Shown: positions 9,145 to 18,969, numbered from the stretch's first letter. The stretch is 64,000 nt of DNA from Paraburkholderia solisilvae (GCF_902859875.1 NZ_CADIKF010000020.1:1-64000); one strand, 5' to 3'. Notes: a model not told the origin generated them from the sequence alone. A program made the numbers and translations.

Positions 9145-10566
9145 CTAGATGGCCAGCACCATGCTGATCGCGCACAGTCCGATCACCGCACCGCTCACGC
9201 GGTCCTTGAATGTGAACACGATCGGGTCGTCATGCATCTGGCCGCGAAACGCGAACATCCAGATCCGGCTGACCCAGTACAGCGTCAGCGCGAACACCGC
9301 CCACAGCAACTGCGGATGCCGGTACATCTGCGTGAGTTCCGGCGAATTCAGATAAAGCGCGAGCACCAGCACCGCGAGATACGCGGAGGACGTGCCGAAC
9401 GAGCGCAGAATCGACATATCCTGCGTGATATAGCCGCGCCCCGCCGCTTCCATTCTGCCCTGACGCAGAATGCTCTCGAGCTCGACGTAGCGCTTCACCA
9501 TCGCAAGGCTCAGGAAGATCGGCACGCAAAAGAGAATCAGCCAGTACGACAGCGTGATGTCGGTGGCCGCGCCGCCCGCGATCACACGCACCGTGTACAG
9601 GCACGCAAGCGTGAACACATCGATGAGCGCCATGCGTTTCAGGCTGAACGAGTACGCGACGGTTGCCGCCAGATACGCGGCGAGCACCGCGCCGAAGTGC
9701 CACGGCAGCAACGTCGCGAGCCCGATGCCGCCGGCAAGCAGCGCAACGGTCACGACGATGCCCAGCGACAGCGGCAGATGCCCCGACGCGAACGGGCGGC
9801 TGCGCTTGCGTTCGTGACGGCGGTCGGCGTCGAGGTCGAGCATATCGTTGAGCAGATACACCGACGATGCACTGAGATTGAACGACGCGAACGCGATACA
9901 GGCCTCGAGCATCACATGCGGATCCGCGAAGCGGTGTGCGGTCAGCACCGGCACGAAAATCAGCACGTTCTTGACCCACTGGTGCACGCGCATCTCTTTC
10001 AGCACGAGCGGCACGATGCGGCGCTTGCTTTCGAAGAAGATGATCGCTTCGTTGACCTTGCGCGCGGCAGCCGCGATATGCCGGTCGCCGACCACGATCG
10101 CGCGGCGCGCGCGACGCCACACCGGCACGTCGGCGAGCGCATCGCCGCAATAGTCGAAGCCCTGGTCGCCGAACTCCGCCACCAGCACATCGGCCTTGTT
10201 GCGGCCAAGCAGATTGCGCTCGGCGGTGCTCGCGAGCACGCCCTTGAAGAGGCCGAAGTGCTCGGCCACCTGGCTTGCAAAACGATGATTGGACGCCGTG
10301 CACAGATACAGCGACCGGCCGGTGGAATGCTCGTCGCGCAGATAGTCGACCAGTTGGCTGTTGTACGGCAACACGCCGACATCGAGCGTCACGCGTTTGG
10401 CGATCTGCTCTTTCAGATGCGCCTTGCCGTGCAGCAGCCACGCGAGACAAAGGAAAATGGCCCATGGGTTGTGCTTCACCAGCACCAGGAACCCTTCGAG
10501 AAGAAAATCCGTACGCGTGAGCGTGCCGTCCAGATCGACGCATAACGGAATTGCCGTATTCGCCAT
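9145..10566 (-). CDS. HAD phosphatase-UbiA prenyltransferase fusion (polyprenyl-phosphoribose synthase-like)
   Basis: The 473-residue protein is a fusion. Residues 1-185 are a HAD phosphatase with DLDGTLTRTD (11-20) and motif IV YCGDALADVP (139-148). Residues 190-473 are a UbiA-type membrane prenyltransferase with LLNDMLDLDADRRHERKRSR (238-257), the Asp-rich site. That half resembles mycobacterial Rv3806c, which transfers phosphoribose from PRPP to polyprenyl phosphate; the HAD half could remove the 5-phosphate. The start at 10566 follows GAGGT; upstream in-frame codons look non-coding. 239 bp separate it from the downstream GT-C-like gene. Confidence 0.88.
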   Translation of the reverse strand: MANTAIPLCVDLDGTLTRTDFLLEGFLVLVKHNPWAIFLCLAWLLHGKAHLKEQIAKRVTLDVGVLPYNSQLVDYLRDEHSTGRSLYLCTASNHRFASQVAEHFGLFKGVLASTAERNLLGRNKADVLVAEFGDQGFDYCGDALADVPVWRRARRAIVVGDRHIAAAARKVNEAIIFFESKRRIVPLVLKEMRVHQWVKNVLIFVPVLTAHRFADPHVMLEACIAFASFNLSASSVYLLNDMLDLDADRRHERKRSRPFASGHLPLSLGIVVTVALLAGGIGLATLLPWHFGAVLAAYLAATVAYSFSLKRMALIDVFTLACLYTVRVIAGGAATDITLSYWLILFCVPIFLSLAMVKRYVELESILRQGRMEAAGRGYITQDMSILRSFGTSSAYLAVLVLALYLNSPELTQMYRHPQLLWAVFALTLYWVSRIWMFAFRGQMHDDPIVFTFKDRVSGAVIGLCAISMVLAI

Positions 10567-10765
10567 GAATACCTCGTTCACCTGACGTTTTTCTTCAACG
10601 CACTGCTTGCGCAGTCGGGTCCGGACGGCCCGCTTCATTTCGCATCCGGAACGGCGGCAACAGCGGAAGATGTCGTCGCGAGCAATCCGCATACGGAATG
10701 CGCGACGACCAGGGCCATGCTATCGATGCATCCGGCGCGGCTCTGTGCGGCACCGCACCGCGAGC

Positions 10766-11281
10766 TCAAGCGAACACGAAACGCTTGTCGAGGTGGTACT
10801 TCGCGAGATAGCCGAGCGTCAGTCCGAGCGCACCGCCTGCAAGGCGTGCCGGCTCGGTATGGAAGATGGCCTGCGCGCTGAACTCGACGGCCCAGAAGAG
10901 CGCGGTCGTGCCCAGCCCCATCACGACGTACAGCGTGAATGTCTGGAGGCCATGCGCGACGCTGCGATGCGGGTAGCGAAAAATCCAGGCCTTGTCGAGC
11001 ATGTATTTGACGACGAGCCCGACGCCGGTGCCGACGCATACCGACAACGGCACCGCAAGCCATCCGCTATAGAGCCAGAACGAAAGCTTCTGGCTCGCGA
11101 GGTTGGCGACAATCGACAATGCCGCGAATGTCGCGTACCACACGACGAGCCGCGAACGGTTAAGCGGCGTCGCAGCCGCAGCGAGTGCCGGGCCGCTCAT
11201 CGTGGCGCCGCCTGGCGAACATCGCGAAGCGACAGCAGGCTTCGCGCGTTTGCGCACGCAAGCGTCCGGTGTGGTCTGCAT
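10766..11281 (-). CDS. GtrA-family membrane protein
   Basis: Four hydrophobic segments in a small protein (171 residues from the ATG at 11281, or 144 from the ATG at 11200, which is closer to the usual GtrA length). YMLDKAWIFRYP and YLAKYHLDKRFVFA show the family's repeated K.W.F / K.FVF pattern. GtrA proteins are linked to movement of polyprenyl-linked sugars across the inner membrane. The mycobacterial homologue Rv3789 lies next to dprE1-dprE2, as this one does. The gene begins 13 bp after the SDR stop. Confidence 0.85.
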   Translation of the reverse strand: MQTTPDACVRKRAKPAVASRCSPGGATMSGPALAAAATPLNRSRLVVWYATFAALSIVANLASQKLSFWLYSGWLAVPLSVCVGTGVGLVVKYMLDKAWIFRYPHRSVAHGLQTFTLYVVMGLGTTALFWAVEFSAQAIFHTEPARLAGGALGLTLGYLAKYHLDKRFVFA

Positions 11282-11294
11282 AGCGCCGGCCGCT

Positions 11295-12035
11295 TCACAG
11301 CGACACCCGTTTGAAAACGAAGCCCGGCAGCGCGCGGATGACCAGCATGATGCCGCTCCAGAACCACGGCGTGTACAGCGCATCCTTGCCGCGCTCGACC
11401 GCGCGCACGATATCGGCCGCAACCCGCTCCGGCGACGCGACCAGCGGGCCCGGCAGCGACAGGCCCGCTGTCATCGGCGTATCGACGAAGCCTGGTTTGA
11501 TCGTCAGCACGCGTACGCCGGATTTGAAGAGGCGCGCGCGCAGACCTTCGCAGAAGGTCGCGACCGCCGCTTTCGCCGCGCCGTACACATAGTTCGACGG
11601 CCGGCCGCGGTCGCCCGCCACCGACGCGATCACCGCGAGCGTGCCGCTGCGCTGGCTTTCTAACAGGCCCGCCAGCAGCGTAAGCAGGGCGATCGTCGAG
11701 ATCGCGTTGGTCGACAGTTCGTGCAACGCGGCGCCGACGTCGCGCTCGCACTGTGTCTGATCGGGCAGCGAACCGTGCGCGATCAGCACGATATCGATAC
11801 TCCCCAGCGCGCGGCGGCATGCGTCGAGCATCGCCGGATGCTGCAGATGATCATTCATGTCGAGCACATGGGTCAGCACATTGCCCGCGCCGCGCACGCG
11901 CAGATCCTGCGCCACGGCGTCGAGCCGCAACGGCTGACGGCCGGTCAGGAACAGGTTGGCGCCCTGCTCCGCCCAACGCCGCGCGCAGGCGGCCGCGATG
12001 GCGGACGAGCCGCCGACGATCAGAACATTCTTCAT
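11295..12035 (-). CDS. Short-chain dehydrogenase, DprE2-like
   Basis: The 246-residue SDR has the nucleotide-binding NVLIVGGSSAIAAACA near the N-terminus, IAHGSL (85-90), catalytic Ser138 and YGAAK (151-155), and a C-terminal hydrophobic patch WFWSGIMLVIRALPGFVFKR. In mycobacteria DprE2 reduces the 2'-keto intermediate made by DprE1 to polyprenyl-phospho-arabinose. The ATG overlaps the stop of the FAD oxidase gene (ATGA at 12032-12035), so the two are translationally coupled, as expected for partners of one epimerisation. The substrate is inferred. Confidence 0.87.
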   Translation of the reverse strand: MKNVLIVGGSSAIAAACARRWAEQGANLFLTGRQPLRLDAVAQDLRVRGAGNVLTHVLDMNDHLQHPAMLDACRRALGSIDIVLIAHGSLPDQTQCERDVGAALHELSTNAISTIALLTLLAGLLESQRSGTLAVIASVAGDRGRPSNYVYGAAKAAVATFCEGLRARLFKSGVRVLTIKPGFVDTPMTAGLSLPGPLVASPERVAADIVRAVERGKDALYTPWFWSGIMLVIRALPGFVFKRVSL

Positions 12036-13354
12036 GACTGTGTGGTCCGTTGCCAGAATCGCGACATCAAGGCCGGATCGCGATTGCGTTCGAGTTGGTG
12101 CCACGCCGGATACGCAGCGCGAAAACATGCGCCGCTCATATGCGCATCTTTCGCTGGATATTGACGGCCGCCCGCTTCGCTGACGATCGCGTCGAGCCGT
12201 TGAAAGAGCGCATCGTTGCGGCGCGCGTGTTGAGGAAAATCCAGTGCGAGCGACACGCCTTGCATCGGAAACGAGAGCAGACCTGGCGACGCGAGCGCGC
12301 CGCAACGCTTGAGCACCGCGAGAAACGAGCCCGAGCCGCTGTGCGCAATTGCCGCGAGAATCGCTTTGAGCGCGTCACGCGCGGCCGCTTCAGGAATTAC
12401 GCACTGATGCTGCTGGAAACCGCGCTGGCCGTAGATGCGGTTCCAGTGCAGGATGCTGTCGAGCGGATACAGGAAGCGGATCAGATCGACATCCGCATGT
12501 GCGCTGCGCTGTCGTTGACGCCGGTAATACAGCGCGTTGAACGGCTTTAACGTATAGCGGTTGATCAGCGATAGCGGCAGCGCGAACGGCACGGTGCGCA
12601 CGCGCGCCGCGGGCATCGACAGATCGCCGTGCGTCGCGTGGTCGCCGCACATATAGAGACCGCGCCCGAGCGCCGCGCCGTTTGCAAGGCAATCGACCCA
12701 CGCGACACCGTATTCATGCTGCGGATCGAGTTCGTTCGACAGCGCGAAAAAACCGTCGAGATTGTCGAAGCGGATCGACGTGGTCGAGATGCGGCTCGAC
12801 TGCACCGGCATCAACTGGATTTCGACCCACTCGATCACGCCGGTGAGACCGAGGCCGCCGATCGTCGCGCGAAACAGTTCGTCGTTTTCACCGGGCGCGC
12901 ATTCAGCGGGGGCGCGGTCCGAGCGCAGCAGCGAAAAACGCCGCACGTGCCGCCCAAAGGTGCCGCGCACGTGATGGTTTTTGCCATGGACGTCATTGGC
13001 CACCGCGCCGGCGAGCGTCACGAACTGCGTGCCGGGCGTGACCGGCAGCATCCAGCCGCGCGGCACCGACAGCGCGAGCACGTCGCCGAGCGTCACGCCC
13101 GCTTCGGCCCTGAGTACGCCGTTCGTCCAGTCCGCGCTGATAAAGCGGCCGACGGCGCGCATATGCAGCACATGGTCGGTTGCCGCGAGGCAGCTGTCGC
13201 CGTAGCTGCGGCCGTTGCCGAACGCGAGCGTCGTGCCGAAGCGCGCGCTCACGCGCTCCAGTTCCGCCTGGATCGCGTCGCGCCACGCTAACGGGTGGCT
13301 CGATTGGGGCGCGTGAGGATAGTGCCCCCACGACTGCAGCTTCGACGCGCTCAT
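12032..13354 (-). CDS. FAD-linked oxidase, DprE1-like (polyprenyl-phosphoribose 2'-oxidase)
   Basis: The 440-residue protein has the VAO-type FAD-binding GNGRSYGDS (46-54), PVTPGTQFVTLAGAVANDVH (104-123), GKNHH and GTFGRHV. The DVHGKNHH block contains His123, matching His132 of mycobacterial DprE1. Lys402 in AKDAH matches the active-site Lys418. The residue aligned with Cys387, the target of benzothiazinones, is Ala370 in GVSLALDFP. It is the first gene of the five-gene run. Start at 13354 (MSAS); the alternative upstream frame lacks family similarity. Confidence 0.9.
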   Translation of the reverse strand: MSASKLQSWGHYPHAPQSSHPLAWRDAIQAELERVSARFGTTLAFGNGRSYGDSCLAATDHVLHMRAVGRFISADWTNGVLRAEAGVTLGDVLALSVPRGWMLPVTPGTQFVTLAGAVANDVHGKNHHVRGTFGRHVRRFSLLRSDRAPAECAPGENDELFRATIGGLGLTGVIEWVEIQLMPVQSSRISTTSIRFDNLDGFFALSNELDPQHEYGVAWVDCLANGAALGRGLYMCGDHATHGDLSMPAARVRTVPFALPLSLINRYTLKPFNALYYRRQRQRSAHADVDLIRFLYPLDSILHWNRIYGQRGFQQHQCVIPEAAARDALKAILAAIAHSGSGSFLAVLKRCGALASPGLLSFPMQGVSLALDFPQHARRNDALFQRLDAIVSEAGGRQYPAKDAHMSGACFRAAYPAWHQLERNRDPALMSRFWQRTTQS

Positions 13355-13576
13355 GGGCTCGACCGTGGTCCGAATGAGCGCGATGGTAGCGGCGACGCAA
13401 AGGCGTGACCGTGGGTTGCAGCACAAAGGCTGAAGAAAGTCCGGCGGCCGGAGAAGGAAAGTCGTGTGACCGTGGCGGCAGCGAGGCGGCCCGGGTCGGG
13501 CCGCTGAAGATACCGTGAGCCGGCGCCGTGCGTCGCTACGACGAGCCTGCGCAGCGCGCCGCCGTTACCGAACGGG

Positions 13577-14623
13577 TCAGAACAGGTCGAACGCCCGTTG
13601 CAATTCCGCCGGCCCGGCATGGCCGGCCGCGAGCGCCAGCATCAGCAGCACACGCGCCTTGTAAGGATTCAACGAGTTCGCGGTGACGAAGCCGAGCGCG
13701 TCATCCGGCGCGGCGCCATTGTGCATCACATGGCCCGATCCCACGCGCGACGCGCGCACGACTGCGACGCCCCGCGCGAGCGCATCGGCAAGCGCCTGCT
13801 GCAGCGACACGTGCATCGAACCGTTGCCCGTGCCCGCCACGACGATGCCGCGCACACCGGCCTGCACCAGCGCATCGACTTGCAAGCGCGTCGCCCCCGC
13901 ATAACTCGCGACAATTTCCACCATCGGCCATCCATCGGCTGCGACGGGTTCGATCGTCAGTCCGGTCGACACCGTGTGAGGCCGCAGGACACCGCGCAGA
14001 AATTCGACCCGCTCGTCTTGCACCCAGCCGAGTGCGCCGACTTCCGGCGAATGAAATGCGTCGACGGCGAAGGTGCTCGTCTTCACGACGTCGCGCGCGC
14101 TGTGGATCCGGTTGTTAAACGCGACCAGCACGCCCTGCCCGTGTGCCGCGCGATTCGCCGCGACGCTCACCGCATTGAGCAGGTTCAGCGGCCCGTCTGC
14201 CGACAGCGCGGTCGACGGCCGCATCGCCGCGGTCAGCACCACAGGCTTCGTGCTCTGCACGGTCAGATGCAACAGATACGCGGTTTCTTCGAGCGTGTCG
14301 GTGCCGTGCGTAATCACGATGCCGTCGACCGCGTCGGTTGCGAGCAGCGCGTTGACCCGTTGCACGAGCGTCGTCCACAGCGCGAGCGACATGTCCTTGC
14401 TATCGATGCTCGCGACCTGCTCCGCGTGGATGTTCGCAAGCGTCGACAGCGCCGGCACCGCCGCAAGCAGTTGCGCCACGCCGACGACACCCGCCTGGTA
14501 GCCCGCGGTGCGGGTTGCATCGTGCGCCGAGCCGGCGATCGTGCCGCCCGTCGCGAGCACCGCGATGCGCGACAGCACGCGCGGCGGCGCGGAGGAAAAG
14601 GACGAGGAAGAAGAGGTATTCAT
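13577..14623 (-). CDS. L-asparaginase
   Basis: The 348-residue protein carries both asparaginase threonine motifs, LATGGTIAG (near residue 23) and IVITHGTDTLEETAYLL, plus TAAMRP and SADGPLNLLNAV. It hydrolyses asparagine to aspartate and ammonia. The N-terminus is a serine-rich stretch without a clear signal peptide, so cytoplasmic location is likelier, though the motifs fit the type II group better. 222 bp without features separate it from the FAD oxidase gene; it appears to be monocistronic. Confidence 0.93.
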   Translation of the reverse strand: MNTSSSSSFSSAPPRVLSRIAVLATGGTIAGSAHDATRTAGYQAGVVGVAQLLAAVPALSTLANIHAEQVASIDSKDMSLALWTTLVQRVNALLATDAVDGIVITHGTDTLEETAYLLHLTVQSTKPVVLTAAMRPSTALSADGPLNLLNAVSVAANRAAHGQGVLVAFNNRIHSARDVVKTSTFAVDAFHSPEVGALGWVQDERVEFLRGVLRPHTVSTGLTIEPVAADGWPMVEIVASYAGATRLQVDALVQAGVRGIVVAGTGNGSMHVSLQQALADALARGVAVVRASRVGSGHVMHNGAAPDDALGFVTANSLNPYKARVLLMLALAAGHAGPAELQRAFDLF

Positions 14624-14871
14624 GGCGGCGATTGTAAGCGATGCGCATACGAGCGCTCGCCTGCGCCGCGGGCCTGTCACCGTACAGCCGCAATACCGGA
14701 TGGCGGCAGCGGTGTGCGGCGGCGGACCAACCGGCATCGCGCAAACAAGCTGCACGCGCGGCGCCGCGCCAATCACGCCATTGCCGGGCAGCTATCATCA
14801 GGCAACTACCCGGCTGCAGCCCGGCTACCGGGCGTCAATCAAGCCGCTACGACGCCACCACCACGCCACGC

Positions 14872-15798
14872 TCAAGCCACTTCCCGCAATTGCGCCGCGA
14901 TTTCCGCTTCGTTCAATTGCGGTGCGAACATCTCGATCAGGCGGTACGCATAAGCGCGCAGGAACGCGCCTTTGCGCAGGCCGACGCGCGTCGTGCTCGC
15001 TTCGAACAGATGTTGCGTATCGAGCGCGACGAGCTCGCTGTCGCGTTTCGGATCGAACGCCATCGCCGCGACAATGCCCACGCCCATGCCGAGCTCGACA
15101 TAGGTCTTGATCACGTCGGCATCGATCGCGGTCAGCACGACGTCGGGCATCGCGCCCGCCTTCGTGAACGCCTGGTCCACATGCGAGCGGCCGGTGAAGT
15201 CCTGGTCGTACGTGACGATCGGATATTCGGCAATCTCCTCGAGCGTCAGGTTCGCGCGGCCGACGAGCGGATGGTCCTTCGGCACGACGACCACGTGATG
15301 CCACGAATAGCACGGGAACGTGACGATGTCCGGATACCGGTCGAGCGCTTCGGTCGAGATACCGATATCCGCTTCGCCGTTGATGATCATCTGCGCGATC
15401 TGCTGCGGGTTGCCCTGGCGCAGCGCGAGATGCACTTTCGGGAACACGTCGGTGAACTGACGGATCACTTTCGGCAGCGCATAGCGCGCCTGCGTGTGCG
15501 TGGTCGCGACGACGAGGTGGCCGTTGTCCTGATCCGCATATTGCCGGGCGACACGCCGCAGGTTTTCCGCATCGAGCAGCATCCGCTCGATCAGCTGATG
15601 CACCGCCTTGCCCGGCTCGGTCAGACCGGTGAGCCGCTTGCCGCGGCGAATAAAGATATCGACGCCGAGTTCGTCCTCGAGGTCCTTGATCTGTTTCGAC
15701 ACGCCCGACTGCGACGTGTACAGCACGTTCGCGACTTCGGTCAGGTTCATGTTCTGGCGCACGGCCTCGCGCACGAAGCGCAACTGCTGGAAGTTCAT
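14872..15798 (-). CDS. cysB: CysB-family LysR regulator of sulfur assimilation
   Basis: The 308-residue protein starts MNFQQLRFVREAVRQNMNLT and has the CysB helix-turn-helix TEVANVLYTSQSGVSKQIKD, followed by LGVDIFIRRGKRLTGLTEPG. TTHTQARYALP matches the sulfate/thiosulfate-sensing pocket of CysB. The ATG at 15798 is preceded by GGAGAC. It is the last gene of the sulfate transport operon, 95 bp after cysA, so the regulator and its target are co-oriented. It probably activates the upstream sbp promoter when sulfur is scarce. Confidence 0.92.
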   Translation of the reverse strand: MNFQQLRFVREAVRQNMNLTEVANVLYTSQSGVSKQIKDLEDELGVDIFIRRGKRLTGLTEPGKAVHQLIERMLLDAENLRRVARQYADQDNGHLVVATTHTQARYALPKVIRQFTDVFPKVHLALRQGNPQQIAQMIINGEADIGISTEALDRYPDIVTFPCYSWHHVVVVPKDHPLVGRANLTLEEIAEYPIVTYDQDFTGRSHVDQAFTKAGAMPDVVLTAIDADVIKTYVELGMGVGIVAAMAFDPKRDSELVALDTQHLFEASTTRVGLRKGAFLRAYAYRLIEMFAPQLNEAEIAAQLREVA

Positions 15799-15893
15799 TG
15801 TTGTCTCCATCGCTGCGACGACGCGCGCGAAGTGAAATTGGTATTGAAAGAGGACATCGCGCGAGCCGCGGCGGTGCAGGCCGCCGCTCGCCT

Positions 15894-16955
15894 TTACCGC
15901 TGTGCGGGGAACACGCGCAGCGTGCGCGGCACCGCGGTGACCGCGTCGCCGACCGCGAGCTGCAATTCGCGCCACGCTTCGCGATCGAGCTCCGCTTCGA
16001 GCACCGTCGCGTCGAGCCCTTCCAGCTCGACGCGCACCGCGCCGCCAAGCGTCACGACACGCCGCACGCCGAGCGCGATGCCATCGCGACGGCCGCCCGC
16101 CTCGCCATACAGCACGAGATCGTGCGGACGCACATACGCGAGCGCCGGGCCTTCGAAGCCCGCATCGACGGCGATCGGCTGCGCGGCGCCGTCCGCGACG
16201 AAGCCCGCTTTGCCGACGCTGCCACGCAGCCGGTTCGCCGCACCGAGAAACTCGTAGACAAACGACGTCTGCGGATGGTCGTACACATCCTGCGGACCAC
16301 CGACCTGTTCGACATGTCCGTGATTCATCACGACGATACGGTCCGCGACTTCGAGCGCTTCTTCCTGGTCATGCGTGACGAAGATGGTCGAAATATGCAG
16401 ATCGTCGTGCAGGCGGCGCAACCAGCCGCGCAACTCCTTGCGCACCTTCGCGTCGAGCGCACCGAACGGCTCGTCGAGCAGCAACACTTTCGGCTCGACC
16501 GCCAGCGCACGCGCCAGCGCGATGCGCTGGCGCTGCCCGCCCGACAGCTCCGACGGATAGCGCGGCGCGAGCCAGTCGAGTTGCACGAGCTTGAGCAGCT
16601 CGTGCACCTTCTCGCGAATCACCGCGTCGGACGGCCGCTCGTTGCGCGGCTTCACGCGCAGGCCGAAAGCGACATTCTCGAAGACCGTCATATGCCGGAA
16701 CAGCGCGTAGTGCTGGAACACGAAGCCGACCTGGCGCTCGCGCGCGCGCACATCGGCGACATCCTGTCCCTGCAGCACGACCTGTCCCGCGTCCGCGAAC
16801 TCGAGGCCGGCAATCACGCGCAGCAGCGTGGTCTTGCCGCAACCGGACGGCCCGAGCAGCGCGACCAGCTCGCCGGGCGGGAAATCGAGCGACACGTTGT
16901 CGAGCGCGGTGAAGTCGCCGAAGCGCTTGTGCAGATTACGAACGGTGATACCCAT
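15894..16955 (-). CDS. cysA: Sulfate/thiosulfate ABC transporter ATP-binding protein
   Basis: A 353-residue ABC ATPase with Walker [12 protein letters not shown], signature [16 protein letters not shown], Walker [13 protein letters not shown] and the H-loop [17 protein letters not shown], plus a C-terminal TOBE-like domain. It energises sulfate uptake with CysT and CysW. The ATG at 16955 lies 13 bp after the cysW stop; the same frame stays open upstream but only as an overlap of cysW. Confidence 0.95.
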   Translation of the reverse strand: MGITVRNLHKRFGDFTALDNVSLDFPPGELVALLGPSGCGKTTLLRVIAGLEFADAGQVVLQGQDVADVRARERQVGFVFQHYALFRHMTVFENVAFGLRVKPRNERPSDAVIREKVHELLKLVQLDWLAPRYPSELSGGQRQRIALARALAVEPKVLLLDEPFGALDAKVRKELRGWLRRLHDDLHISTIFVTHDQEEALEVADRIVVMNHGHVEQVGGPQDVYDHPQTSFVYEFLGAANRLRGSVGKAGFVADGAAQPIAVDAGFEGPALAYVRPHDLVLYGEAGGRRDGIALGVRRVVTLGGAVRVELEGLDATVLEAELDREAWRELQLAVGDAVTAVPRTLRVFPAQR

Positions 16956-16968
16956 CTGATGCGACTCC

Positions 16969-17979
16969 TTATTGGACCTGGCGGCCGGCAGCGGCCGCGC
17001 CGGACGGCGCCGCCTGTGCTGCGGAACCCGCGGAACCCGTGGAACCGGGCACGGCGGCAGCAGCAACGTTTGCCGCCTGCGCATCGGCGCGCTGCGACGA
17101 CACGTCCGCGGCCATATGACGCTCGGCAAGCAGCTTGAGCGCAAGCGTCACCAGCGCGAGCAACGCGAGCAGCGACGCCACGGCGAACGCCGCCGAGAAG
17201 TTGTATTCGTTGTAGAGAATTTCGACGTGCAGCGGCATCGTGTCGGTCTGGCCGCGAATATGACCCGACACCACCGACACCGCGCCGAACTCGCCCATCG
17301 CACGCGCATTGCACAGAATCACGCCGTACAGCAGGCCCCATTTCACGTTCGGCAGCGTCACGCGGCGAAAGATCTGCCAGCCCGTCGCGCCGAGCACATG
17401 CGCGGCTTCTTCTTCATCGGTGCCTTGCGCCTGCATCAGCGGAATCAGCTCGCGCGCGACAAACGGAAACGTGACGAATACGGTCGCGAGCACGATGCCG
17501 GGCACCGCGAACACGATCTCCACGTTGTGCGCCTGCAGCCACGGGCCGAACCAGCCCTGTGCGCCGAACATCAGCACGTAGATCAAGCCGGCAATGACCG
17601 GCGACACCGAAAACGGCAGATCGATCAGCGTCGTCAGCAGCGCCTTGCCGCGGAACTCGAACTTCGCGATACACCACGACGCCGCGAGCCCGAACGCCAG
17701 GTTGAGCGGCACCGCGATGACCGCGGTCAGCAACGTCAATTTGATTGCGGACAGCGCATCCGGATCGGCGAGCGCTTCCAGATAGAACGCGAGACCCTTG
17801 CTGAGCGCCTGATAAAACACCGCGGCGAGCGGCACGACAAGAAACAGCACGAGAAACAGCAGCGCGATGCCCGTCAGTATCCAGCGGACCGCGCGCGACT
17901 CGCTGACCGGGTCGTCGCGGCGAGCCGCCCGCGCAGCCGGGCGACGCGTATTCGACAGCACGACGGAATCGTCGCTCAT
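16969..17979 (-). CDS. cysW: Sulfate ABC transporter permease CysW
   Basis: The 336-residue membrane protein has about six hydrophobic segments and the permease EAA loop ([20 protein letters not shown]). The last 35 residues are an Ala/Gly-rich tail with no known role. The ATG at 17979 overlaps the cysT stop (ATGA), indicating translational coupling. It forms the membrane channel with CysT. Confidence 0.94.
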   Translation of the reverse strand: MSDDSVVLSNTRRPAARAARRDDPVSESRAVRWILTGIALLFLVLFLVVPLAAVFYQALSKGLAFYLEALADPDALSAIKLTLLTAVIAVPLNLAFGLAASWCIAKFEFRGKALLTTLIDLPFSVSPVIAGLIYVLMFGAQGWFGPWLQAHNVEIVFAVPGIVLATVFVTFPFVARELIPLMQAQGTDEEEAAHVLGATGWQIFRRVTLPNVKWGLLYGVILCNARAMGEFGAVSVVSGHIRGQTDTMPLHVEILYNEYNFSAAFAVASLLALLALVTLALKLLAERHMAADVSSQRADAQAANVAAAAVPGSTGSAGSAAQAAPSGAAAAGRQVQ

Positions 17980-18872
17980 CGCGCACCTCCGTCCGCTGCG
18001 GCGGCTACTGCATGAGCGGGCGCCGCCGGCGCCGCGCTGCGGCTCGTGCGGCGCCGCAGGTACCACTGCAGCGTATTGATAAAGAGCAGCATCAGGAACG
18101 ACACCACCAGCATCACGACCGCAATCGACGTCGCGCCTGCATAGTCGTATTGCTCGAGCTTCGTGATGATCAGCAGCGACGTGATTTCAGACTTCATCGG
18201 CACATTGCCCGCGATAAAGATCACCGAACCGTACTCGCCGAGCGCCCGCGCGAACGCGAGTGCGAAGCCGGTCAACAGCGCGGGAAACACCGCCGGCAGC
18301 ACGACGCGCCGGAAGGTCAGCCAGCGCGATGCGCCGAGGCACGCGGCCGCCTCCTCCTGCTCTCGCTCGAACTCTTCGAGCACCGGCTGCACCGTGCGCA
18401 CCACGAACGGCAAGCCGATAAACGTCAACGCGACCAGCACGCCGGCCGGCGTGAACGCGATCTTGATGCCGAGCGGTTCGAGAAACTGGCCGATCCAGCC
18501 GTTGCCCGCGTAGACCGCGGCGAGCGAAATGCCCGCGACCGAGGTCGGCAGCGCGAACGGCAGATCGACGATCGCATCGACGATGCGCTTGAACGGGAAC
18601 GTATAGCGGGTCAGCACCCACGCGACCAGAAAGCCGAACACCGCGTTGATCAGCGCGCCGCCCAGCGCCGCGCAAAACGTCAGCCGGTACGATGCGAGCA
18701 CGCGCGGCGATGCGACCGCGCGCACGAACTGGCTCCAGTCGAGCGTCGCCGTCTTCAGGAAGGTGGACGCGAGTGGAATCAGCACCACGAGGCTCAGATA
18801 CGCCACCGTGATACCGAGTGTGAGGCCGAAGCCGGGCAACGCGCTCGGCTTGCGGAAGGTCAACGTCGTCAT
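17976..18872 (-). CDS. cysT: Sulfate ABC transporter permease CysT
   Basis: A 298-residue permease with about six membrane segments and the EAA motif [40 protein letters not shown] and [20 protein letters not shown] are typical of CysT/CysU. It is preceded by a 124-bp gap after sbp that contains a stable hairpin and overlaps cysW by 4 bp. Confidence 0.94.
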   Translation of the reverse strand: MTTLTFRKPSALPGFGLTLGITVAYLSLVVLIPLASTFLKTATLDWSQFVRAVASPRVLASYRLTFCAALGGALINAVFGFLVAWVLTRYTFPFKRIVDAIVDLPFALPTSVAGISLAAVYAGNGWIGQFLEPLGIKIAFTPAGVLVALTFIGLPFVVRTVQPVLEEFEREQEEAAACLGASRWLTFRRVVLPAVFPALLTGFALAFARALGEYGSVIFIAGNVPMKSEITSLLIITKLEQYDYAGATSIAVVMLVVSFLMLLFINTLQWYLRRRTSRSAAPAAPAHAVAAAADGGAR

Positions 18873-18951
18873 GCTCAATACTCTTTCCAGGTTGTGCCCA
18901 GGGTGCGGTGCGCAGGCCTCGCTGCGCAAGCCTCGTGAAGAAGCTCAAAAG

Positions 18952-18969
18952 CGCGCCCGAAGGCGCGCC
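18952..18969 (-). terminator. UUCG-tetraloop hairpin between sbp and cysT
   Basis: On the transcript GCGCGCC and GGCGCGC pair around a UUCG tetraloop, followed by UUUUG. It lies just downstream of the sbp stop inside the operon. Such leaky or stabilising hairpins often let the binding protein be made in excess over the permease; that effect is inferred. Confidence 0.6.
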
